From NCBI RefSeq assembly GCF_040954645.1, contig NC_092806.1, positions 3,410,001-3,474,000 of the forward strand: a stretch of DNA of 64,000 bases, in the 5' to 3' direction. Within the stretch, counting starts at the first letter, position 1. Each line of letters opens with the position of its first letter. This stretch comes from Diabrotica undecimpunctata (taxonomy: Eukaryota > Arthropoda > Insecta > Coleoptera > Chrysomelidae). The position numbers and the translations under genes were made by a program. Below are positions 55,869 to 64,000 of the stretch, in pieces. Under the pieces are notes generated by a model. That model ran no database searches and was not told the DNA's origin. It was given only the letters and a program-made list of their open reading frames with translations.

Positions 55869-56002
55869 AAAAGACAGAGAAGATTATTTTTCACGTTAAG
55901 AACGGCTATGAATAACTGTTCTGATGAGACTTATTAAGTCGAAATACGTATCAACAGATACATAGACGCTTTGAACGTGAAATCAAATCTTTGCTGTCTT
56001 TT
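55869..56002 (+). ncRNA. Type I hammerhead ribozyme at the tip of a long hairpin
   Basis: The core is complete. CTGATGA (55921-55927) is followed by stem II, GACTT-ATT-AAGTC (55928-55940), and GAAA (55941-55944). A minimal stem III, ATA-CG-TAT (55944-55946 with 55949-55951), precedes the predicted cleavage base C55952. Stem I pairs CTGTT (55916-55920) with AACAG (55953-55957), then CTATG (55906-55910) with CATAG (55961-55965). It extends through TTTCACGTT / AACGTGAAA (55889-55897 with 55974-55982), AAGATT / AATCTT and AAAAGACAG / CTGTCTTTT (55869-55877 with 55994-56002). A tiny stem III is the form I recall from Penelope-like elements and retrozymes. Activity is inferred. Confidence 0.85.
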
Positions 56003-56980
56003 TCATTTTATATTATTTTTTCTTTATCATTTATAACATGTCTTTGCTGATGTCGCGACAATTTTCCAGTTGTTCCTGTCTTTTTATTAAACTGTCCCAT
56101 CCATTTGGGAGGGTTTAAATAACTTTTTCAAGTTTCATCTCTCGTTTATAGCATTTTATCACAATACTAGTGATTTTGCCCGTCGCATGTGACGAAAGAT
56201 CAAATCAATTGTCGTCTACAGTCACTCATTAACTTAAAAAAAAATATTAACGGAGCGCGGCACTTGGGGATTGCCAACAGAATACAATACTTCTCATAGC
56301 GCATTATTACTATGTCGATTAATGAAATTTTATGATTGCTTATTACGGAATTGTTAAATTTTTTTTATAATTTTAAAAACCTTAATTTTTATCTTTAAAA
56401 ATTTTTGTTTATTGATTTGAGTAATTTTTAAAATTTTTAATATTATATAGAATTTATTCATCATTTACATTTTCAGTATTATCTTGTATTTATGATTATT
56501 AACTTCATTTTGATTAGCATTACACTTAATTCTATTTAATTTTGTTTAATTTTATTTAGTTTAAATTAATTTTATTTAATTTTATTTTATTTTATTTTAT
56601 TTTATTTAATTTTATTTTGGTAAAACGTTAAAATTTATTAAATGTCATATTATTTTTAAAATAAGTGTATATTATGTAAATGTTTCCTCACAATTACAGT
56701 AACTTATATTTTTAGAAATTTTGCAAAAAAATTACTGATAAAGTAGTAAAATTTCCCGGTAAGGGTATTTGAATCAGCAATTTGTAGAATGAATTAGCAA
56801 TAGATCCACCGTATCGTTCCAAAAACAAAATATGATTAACATGTAAGATATTGGTAGTTCAGATTTCTTTTCAGATGGCGTAGATACCTTACCGGACGAA
56901 CGGGGTGACTTGTCGTCCTAACCTTTAATATAGATAGATTCTTTATCACATTCTGTTAATTTGTTAGTTCTTAGATTTGG
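56003..56980. other. AT-rich non-coding stretch with a (TTTTA)n-like repeat
   Basis: 56535-56625 is a run of TTTAATTTTATTT and TTTTA units. Nothing else is firm. Confidence 0.5.
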
Positions 56981-56984
56981 TTTC

Positions 56985-57870
56985 ATCTGCTGAAGCTGTT
57001 TTTAAAAGTCAACAACAAAAGAATTTACCGGAAATGTGAGAAACAAATTGCGCCCAATCAGTTTGGATTTGTGAACGCCGTTGGTACGAGGGAAGCTTTA
57101 TTTAGCCTGCAGGTATTGTTTTAGAAATGTAGATTTGTCAACTGTGATGTTTTTGCACGCTTGATTGACTACAAGAAGGTTTTCGATAGAACAAGTGATA
57201 GAAGTGCTGAAGAGAACAGGGATTGGCGGAACAGACCTAAAGTCTTAAGGGGAGTGAGACTGGGGTTCATAATTTCACCACTGATATTCAATCTGTACCC
57301 GAAGCACCTTTTTGAAAAGGCTGTAAAAGATATTGATAAAGACATCTCGATAAATGAAGTCAAGCTCAATAACCTGCGGGATACAGATGATACAATAGTG
57401 TTTTCCAATACCATAGAAGGGCTGCAAAACTTAATGAACAAAATAACAGAAACAAGCAGAACATATGGACTGGATATAAACACCAGCAAAACCAAGCTAA
57501 TGATCATCAGCTAGGAAAACATAACTGGACCGAATCTGTATGTGAACCAAATGAGAATTGAACGTGTCTCACAGTACAACTACTTGGGAAGTATAATCAA
57601 TGAGTCGTGAGACAATACCCAAGAGATTAAATGTCGCATCGTAAAGGCAAAAAGTGCATTTTTGATTATAAGCATGTTCAAGAGTCATGACCTCACCCTG
57701 GAAACAAAAATAAGGCTCCTTAAATGTTCTGTGTACTTGGTACTTCTGTACGGAGTAGAAACGTTGACATTAAAGGCGTAAACTCTATCAAAACTTTGAG
57801 CTTGTGAGCTATGGTTATACAGAAGGATCCTGAAGATACCATGGACAGACAAAATGACTATATGTGAAAT
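56985..57870 (+). pseudogene. LINE polyprotein relic (copy B)
   Basis: The plus strand reads KSQQQKNLPEM-like remnants of the IHKRIYRKCE block, QFGFVNAVGTREALFSL, then VLRGVRLGFIISPLIFNLYP (RT VRQGC block altered) and INEVKLNNLRDTDDTIVFSN, where the YADD box is DTDD. MNKITETSRTYGLDINTSKT follows, and after shifts SYDNTQEI..., TLETKIRLLKCSVYLVLLYG and RRILKIPW. It is the same LINE as 25585-27300 and lacks the insertion found there. Confidence 0.8.
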
Positions 57871-57879
57871 ATCCATTTA

Positions 57880-58625
57880 AGGTTGGAATTACTACAAATG
57901 AAATGATAAGGTTGGATGGCAAAACAATTTTGAAAAGTAATAGTTATGGCCGATAACATTGAAGATTTACAGATGATGCTAAATAGAGTAAATACAACTG
58001 GCAACCAATTTGGACTGAAGATCAATAGAAAGAAAACTAAATTTATGGTGATCAGTAAAAAGAACATTCAACATATCGACCTGAATATTGAAGCCGAACT
58101 TATTGAAAGAGTACACCGATTTAAATATCTGGGATATACAGTAAATGATAAGTGGGACCCAGACGTAGAGATTAAGATCCAAATTGAAATAGCAAGATCC
58201 AAATTCATCAAAATGAGAAAACTCAACTTCAACTTTACAGAGTTGAAGGGTGGACGTTAACAGCAGCAACTATAAAGAAGTTAGCAGCTCCAGAAATGTG
58301 GCTGTATCGACGCATACTGAGAATACCTTGAACAGACAGAGTGACCAACACAGAGGTATTAAGACGAATGGGTAAGGAGGTGGAATTGTTAACAACTGTT
58401 CAAAGGAGGAAAGCGTCATACCTGGGCCATGTGTTTCGTAATGATAAGTAAAGTCTGCTACGGCTTATCGTGGAAGGCAATATTGAAGGTAGAAGAGGTT
58501 TGGGCAGAAAGAAGAAATCCTGGCTGAGAAACTTGAGAGAATGGTTTCAAATACCAGAAGCTGCGAACATAATAATGCATAAACAGAGAAACCTATCGTT
58601 TGATGGTCGTCACACTTCGGTAGAA
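57880..58625 (+). pseudogene. LINE relic, thumb region to C terminus
   Basis: An ORF (57946-58260) reads MADNIEDLQMMLNRVNTTGN, KINRKKTKFMVISKKNIQHI and HRFKYLGYTVNDKWDPDVEI. After an internal deletion (near 58245) and shifts it continues TLTAATIKKLAAPEMWLYRR, RVTNTEVLRRMGKEVEL, KASYLGHVF and SWLRNLREWFQ. These are the LINE blocks after the YADD box. It directly abuts copy B and probably inserted at its end. Confidence 0.7.
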
Positions 58626-59090
58626 GACGACACATAAAGAAGAATAGTTTTAAATACCTAAAATCGGTATTAGGGGAGGATGGGGCATTTGGAACCATCA
58701 GGGCAATGTAAACCACATCCACACAACCACAAAGATGATTAAAGAATTTGTTTCCAAATTTAAGATTTTAAATACGAAAACAAATAATAGAATACTGAAT
58801 ACAGAGCATAACAAATAGATTTACCAATAGTCTTGATAAAAAAAGGATAGAAAAAAGTAACACTACAGACGGTACTCACATTTTACGGAATAAAACAAAT
58901 TGCATCGCAACATCTTCAGTAGAATTTTTTATTACCTGGTTAACGATTTTAAAAGAACTTTACTTAAACAAATATAGTGAACTTATCCTTTATAATTTAA
59001 ATTATTAGTATATTTATATTGTATAATTAGTAGAGGTTTTTAGTAGATCAGCTTAGGTTTTTCAATGCCCATTTTCTTTGCCATATACGT
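58626..59090. other. Non-coding stretch
   Basis: AT-rich; nothing recognised. Confidence 0.4.
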
Positions 59091-59092
59091 AG

Positions 59093-59293
59093 ATGAAACC
59101 TGGACTCTCAAAAAAATCGAAAGAAGTAAGATCTAATCCTTCAAAATGTCTCCAGGACAAAATACAAAAAGAGAGGCTATTAAAAAAAGTAAATCGAACA
59201 TACCTATATAACATTGACCACGTAGCCAGAAGAACGGGGACTATGGAACTATTGGTAGGAGAACGAAAGTGGAAAGTCGAAGCCAAGGAATGA
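59093..59293 (+). pseudogene. Possible LINE C-terminal scrap
   Basis: The ORF ends NIDHVARRTGTMELLVGERK followed by WKVEAKE. It faintly resembles the GHVxRRxGxxELL...GKxEGKR end of LINE proteins. The first 40 residues are basic and match nothing I know. Confidence 0.3.
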
Positions 59294-59499
59294 AGAAGAG
59301 GAAAGGAAAAGAAGGAAGTGATTTTTAATCAACGGAAAACCACTAAAAGATAAACAGAATATTTCGAGTAAAGCTTAAAAGGAAAAGATGCTGTCATAAA
59401 AGTTAAAAGCATTATGGTAACAAAGAATGAGGTAAAAGTAATATAAAAATAAAAGAAAGAATAGTTATTAATTTAAAAAACATTCAGAACAAAGGAATT
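59294..59499. other. Non-coding spacer
   Basis: No signal recognised. Confidence 0.35.
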
Positions 59500-60320
59500 A
59501 CTTAGTTTCGACCGGATATAATTAATTATGGCAATAAAGGAGGAATCATTGAGCCCCATTATCTGTAATTTATTCATGGATAAAACAAAGGAAAAGTATA
59601 CAGAATGGAAAACAAAGAAATAAAAATACTCTCTTATGCAGACGACGCAATATTGATAGCCCTAGATGAAGATAGTCTGCAAAGACTGGTCCACAGATTT
59701 AACATAAGAGCAAAAGAATTTAATATGACAATCTCATCTCAGAAAACTAAAACAATAGTAGTCAGCAAAGAACCAACCAGATGTAAAATAGAAATTGATG
59801 GCATCAGTATTGAACAAATAATGGAAATGTAATATCTGGGAATTACACTGTCTAGCTATGGAGACCAGGACAAAGAAGTGAGAGATCAAGTACAAAAAGC
59901 AAACAGACTGGCAGGATGCCTTAATAACACTATATGGCGAAACAGACACATTAATATTGAGATGAAGTCAAGAATTTATAAAGCCAGTGTAAAACCAATA
60001 ATGAGATATGCCTCAGAAACAAGATCCGAGACAGCCACAACACAAAGGCTACTGGAAATGGCAGAGACGAGAAGAATTACAGGAAATACGCTAAGAAGTC
60101 GAAAGAGAAGTGAAGACATTAGAAGAAAATGTACCGTACAGTGTATAAATAAATAGACACAAAATAGAAAAAAAGATAGAAAAAGAGATAAGTCACCAAT
60201 CGGCAGAAGAAGTATCGGATGACCGCGCAAAAGATGGAGTGACAACCTTCCATAGAGGTATAAATGCATCAATGAACAAGCAGAATTACTTATAAAGAGG
60301 AAGAAGAAGAAGAAGAATTT
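59500..60320 (+). pseudogene. LINE relic, RT catalytic box to 3' end
   Basis: The plus strand reads KEIKILSYADDAILIALDED with intact YADD (about 59632-59650), FNIRAKEFNMTISSQKTKTI, then past a stop YLGITLSSYGDQDKEVRDQV. It continues RLAGCLNNTIWRNRHINIEM, ASVKPIMRYASETRSETATT and a GRRSIG-PRKRWSD-like end, finishing in an AAGAAGAAGAAG stretch at 60300-60316. It is a 3' LINE end with two or three breaks; its post-RT region resembles the minus-strand LINE at 53110. Confidence 0.75.
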
Positions 60321-61267
60321 AATGATGGCTTCCGAAGCCATTTGAGAAGAAAAAGGTATTAAAAAAATCCGAAATTCAAACAGCAACTCACACATATCAA
60401 TAACAATTATTATATATTAATAGGTACCACAATCAAAATAGGTACCACAATTAGAAAGACAAAAGGTAAATTTACGTGAGTCAGTATAATTAGTACAGAA
60501 TACTCCAAGCATATTCTCAAAGAGACACTTACTAAAAAGAAGAAGAACAAGAATAAAGGGGTACCAATTGCCATACGTTAATTATTAAAAAATATATGAA
60601 TAAATGAGAGATGTGAGTAGCCTGAAAAATAAATCTGTTTGTCTTCTAAGACAATGGCTAAGTTTATTATGCCTAAATCATGGGCGACAACTAAAGTGGA
60701 AAAAGGAAAATTTTCTTCTATAACAGGCACAAAATTAACGTGCTACTATGGCACAGGCGTATCAAAATAAAAATATGTTCATTAATTATCAAAGAGTCCA
60801 TCATATTTTAACTATATCATTTTAATATTAAATATTAAAACTTTAACAAAACTTTTCCTACCTGACATTGTTTACAACTGATTAAAATTCACTAACAAAT
60901 TCAAATACTCTGGTTGCTTACTACAAGTACTTACTACAACTGAGTTAAAAAAAATTTTAAGCTGCAAATTACTTGTTAACTAAGTCATTTAAGTATTAAA
61001 TCAGCATAAAAACACTATATGTAATGCAAAGATATGTTTTATCAAAATTAAAAACGTTAAAGTCACTTAATTGGAATTTTTTATATTGAATGTATGTAGG
61101 TATTTGACGGAAAAATTTGCGAAAAAATGAATATCTGTAGTATTAGTGTATCTGTAGTAGTATGAGCGTGAAAAAATTTTTAAAATTGTTTACGTTAATA
61201 TCGTGCCAATAAATTGTCATTTTTTTGTTATTTTGTGTTGCTGCTATTTGTATTACAAATCGTTAGG
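60321..61267. other. AT-rich non-coding stretch
   Basis: ATAGGTACCACAAT occurs twice within 60420-60455. No other repeat or ORF. Confidence 0.4.
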
Positions 61268-61689
61268 CTAGAATGACAGGGTTCCAACTAACCACAACCT
61301 AGTTTTGAGAAAACAGTACCCAAAGTTTAACCTTGACACCACACAAGTGTTTTTGATATATTATTTGATTTTTGTGTACACACTTCTTAGTTATATACAT
61401 AAAAAGATTTTGGCTGGTAAAAAAGAAAAAAATGCTCTTTGGTAAGAAATTTACAATTTTTTTTGTTTACAGTTGGAACCTTGTCACTTTTTAAACTTGA
61501 CATTTTATGTGTGACAAGGTTCTATGTGGTAGGTGGAACCTTCTGATACCAAAGTTAATGATTTATTTAGTCTGATCCATAGGCATAGTTAGTAGGGTTC
61601 TGAAATAATTACACTGGTATAAATTTAGATTATTGTGACTTTATTTTAAAGAAAGGTACAGTAAGTGTTTTTGACCTACGTCAACATTT

Positions 61690-63813
61690 TCACAGTTTTA
61701 ATGTGGTGTAGAACGCTTTGTCTTGCAAGGGCATAAACTTTAACATTGACTTAATGTCCTTTATTTTTTCCGCTGAGAGTGTTGCCTTGAAGTTCACTAG
61801 GTGTTTGGGTTTTATCAATTTCCAGATTGGTGTGTTTGCTTCAGCTTCTCTTTGCTTGCTTTTTTGTATCACTCTTCCTTTCTTGGACGCCGATACAGTA
61901 AACCTCAAGATTACGGTCACTGTCTTCTTTTCCAAAAAAAGAGGTTTTGAATGAGACCGAATGCAGGGATTGTGTGAATTCTAAAACTGAAACTTGGAAG
62001 AATGGAACCAACTGAAAGTTTAATACTTTAGAGGATGAACCAAAGTCAAGAAAATCGCTGTCTCTCATCTGAAGTACTCGGATTGGGTGCTGACGGTTCA
62101 AAACTTTTAAGATGCGTATTAATCCAAGAGGAGAGTAGAACTCGTTCTGAGACATGCCCTTTTCAATAAGACTATGAGCATTGTCCACTTCTTGTATGCA
62201 AGAATGACCTGGCACAGAGTACTTCATAGTTATCTTCTTTATAGTGGGGTTATTGTGCATGAAATTCAGAATTGCGCAAGACATAAACGAGTTCCTATTT
62301 TGTGGAACACATGAGTCACTCTACAAGATTAGTTCAGTAATTTCATGCTCAAGTGCCACTTGATTCAAAATGTTGTACACAGCACTAGCCAAATCATTGC
62401 CATTGCGTACTCCAGTGACCTCAGTCTTAGCTTAACAGGCACAAAATTTTCCTCCCTACACTTTTCTGTGTATAGTTTGTACATTTTAGCTAAATTGAGG
62501 TTTGAATCCAGATACTTTCTTTGTGTTGTGGCCCTACAGTAATGAGACTCAACATTGGGAAAAGATTTTATGTGATTTCTCACAGTTTCTTTTATTTCTT
62601 CATTGAGGCGTCTTGAACTTTGGGCACTTTTGCCCCTACCATCCGGCTTGGGTGTATTAGTGACCTCATCTTTCTTCTTATGAACCGTATAGACAGGTTT
62701 TTGTGAGATGCTTAGGGTTCCTAAGTAAAATTTTTTGCAGACTTGTACCTTTTAGTTACCAACATTAAAGAAGTACTTAAAAGTGAATTTTTTGTATGAT
62801 TCTCTGTTTCTATCTTTAGGTCTTTTTGTCTGATGTTTTGTGGTTGTACCCAAGATATATTGATGTTTTCCATTTTGATCCATGCCATGAAACGCCTTAC
62901 ACAAAGCTTGTCTTTCATTTTCACTAATAGATACCCCACATTTAAATTTACAGTCATTTAAACAGTCCTTCAAACTTTTAACTTCTTTAGCGGGCACTAC
63001 AACTCATCTACGACTCACATTAGATTCCCCTTTTTGATGGCTGATAGAACGATTCTGGCTTTTCCAAGAAGAAACATCCCTTTTTCTTCTCTTAACAGGA
63101 GGAGGTTTAGTGTTTGTTATCTGATCAATAATAACTTCTTCCCCAACCGGATTTATAGGCAAATGGACCTCATCATTTGAAGTAGTTTGGTGAGCGCCAG
63201 CGGTTGTAGTTGATGGGAGATCAATGGGCATCAACGCTGGTTTTGATTTATTTGCAGTTGTTGAAATATCTGCAGAGACACGCTTCATGGCTTTATTTCT
63301 GGGTCGCCTACAAAATACAACTAGAATTAGCTGCTAAAATAGTATGACTATGACTATATACTAGTTTAAAAACCTCAAATGAATCATTTGAAATACCATA
63401 AGTCTATTTACTCTCCAAATGGAAGTTTAAAAATTGATTATGTGCAATAGACCTTTTGAAAAGAAGGCTACTTAAAAAAACTAAACTAAAGCGGTAGAAC
63501 TTTAATGTTTTGAAACATTAAAGTTTTAATTTTAATTAAATTTACATTAATGTTTTGAAACATGTGAATTTAAATAATAAATTATGGAATTTTTAACGTT
63601 ATTTGTAGTTTGATTTTATAAAAATGACTAGATTCCACGAAGTAAAGGTTTCAACAATAAAAAATATAGGTTAGCTTACCTGTCAGTAATTTCTTCATTT
63701 TCGTCGCTTAAACTTTCTGATGATGGGGAGTAAGAATCACCAGAGTGCTCTAATTCTGCATCCTCACTTATTACCTCAGTAATAAGTCGTCCCAACTCAT
63801 TTAGTTCCGTCAT
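61690..63813 (-). pseudogene. Transposase-like protein gene, one intron, broken
   Basis: Exon 1 (63813-63680) encodes MTELNELGRLITEVISEDAE and an acidic Ser-rich tail. Donor GACAG|GTAAGC and acceptor TTTTGTAG|GCGACC (exon 2 from 63307) splice in phase to ITDRRPRNKAMKRVSAD. Exon 2 has a basic VKRRKRDVSSW segment, then LNDCKFKCGVSISENER. Later come HIKSFPNVESHYCRATTQRK, LAKMYKLYTEKC, and a core-like SDSCVPQNRNSFMSCAIL / YSVPGHSCIQEVDNAHSLIE. The C terminus reads EKIKDIKSMLKFMPLQ-FYTTL. Stops at 63004 and 62752, a central deletion near 62430 and shifts disable it. I know the type from insect genomes but not its superfamily. Confidence 0.75.
63308..63679 (-). other. Predicted intron of the transposase-like gene
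   Basis: 372 bp bounded by a strong GTAAGC donor (63679) and a TATTTTGTAG acceptor (63308). Splicing leaves one open frame across the junction. Confidence 0.7.
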
Positions 63814-64000
63814 TGTTATAAACAACAATACAAACATAACCTCAATACCAGACAGTGAACATAAACAGCTGTTGCAGTGTGGTTGCAGTTGGAACTTTGT
63901 CAAACGATACATGCAAATCTTAATTATTGGTTGAGTGACAAGGTTTCATGTGTCACCTGAAACCATGTCATTCTAGTTTTGTTTTATTTATGTTCACAGA

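Larger units (their letters stand above)
61272..63972 (-). mobile_element. DNA transposon of an unnamed insect family, nearly full length
   Basis: Inverted ends read AATGACAGGGTTCCA (61272) and AATGACATGGTTTCA (from 63972 inward). CTAG precedes the left end (61268-61271) and follows the right end (63973-63976), so either a 4-bp CTAG target duplication or longer inverted repeats is possible. A TGACAAGGTTCCA-like motif recurs in both orientations near each end: about 61473-61488, 61510-61542, 63890-63905, 63936-63950. These are probable binding sites. The single gene inside runs on the minus strand with one intron. Confidence 0.75.

Noticed and set aside
56160..56940. Possible Helitron-like element (ACTAGTGATTTTGCCCG to TTTAATATAGATAG)
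   Set aside because: The two ends are only reminiscent of Helitron-related repeats; I found no proper TC start, 3' hairpin or CTRR end.

Overview
This is a window of repeat-rich, AT-rich nuclear DNA, most likely from an insect; the order cannot be settled from the sequence. The evidence is the set of mobile-element families: RTE-like and other LINE ends of the kind abundant in insects, Penelope-like elements, a tRNA-derived SINE, Tc1/mariner, pogo and hAT transposons. Spliceosomal introns can be read inside three transposons. I see no bacterial features and no complete host gene. The only candidate for host coding sequence is one splice-flanked open segment at 30714-30841.

Layout. 1-8.7 kb: relics of two Penelope-like elements (GIY-YIG), jockey-like reverse transcriptase (RT) scraps, an R2-superfamily 3' end, and LINE 3' ends that jumped into one another. 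8.7-13.7 kb: a young LINE (8700-13711, 12-bp target duplication) split in frame by a pogo-type transposon (10137-13264) that has perfect 25-bp terminal inverted repeats (TIRs), a TA duplication and an uninterrupted transposase. 14.8-19 kb: two LINE copies inserted at one site, then a decayed transposase-like gene on the minus strand interrupted by an RTE-like LINE. 19.9-22.8 kb: a nearly intact hAT element. 23.9-25.6 kb: a non-autonomous hAT nested in a palindromic element and itself holding a TA microsatellite and a foldback. 25.6-30 kb: LINE relics and a mariner relative with 81 residues between its second D and the E. 31.4-38.4 kb: a transposase scrap, a Tc1-like element and a second pogo-like element. 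38.8-42.5 kb: a satellite of about 473-bp units. 42.5-61 kb: LINE fragments, a SINE and, at 55869-56002, a long hairpin with a complete type I hammerhead ribozyme core. 61.3-64 kb: a nearly full-length DNA transposon of a family I recognise but cannot name; the gene at 16.5-19 kb seems to be a relative.

The genes do not form a pathway. What the window records is a layered insertion history that can be read from target-site duplications. The observations most worth following are the hammerhead ribozyme, the intact pogo element, the two related unnamed transposase-like genes, and a LINE insertion whose empty site is preserved in a second copy of the host LINE in this same window.
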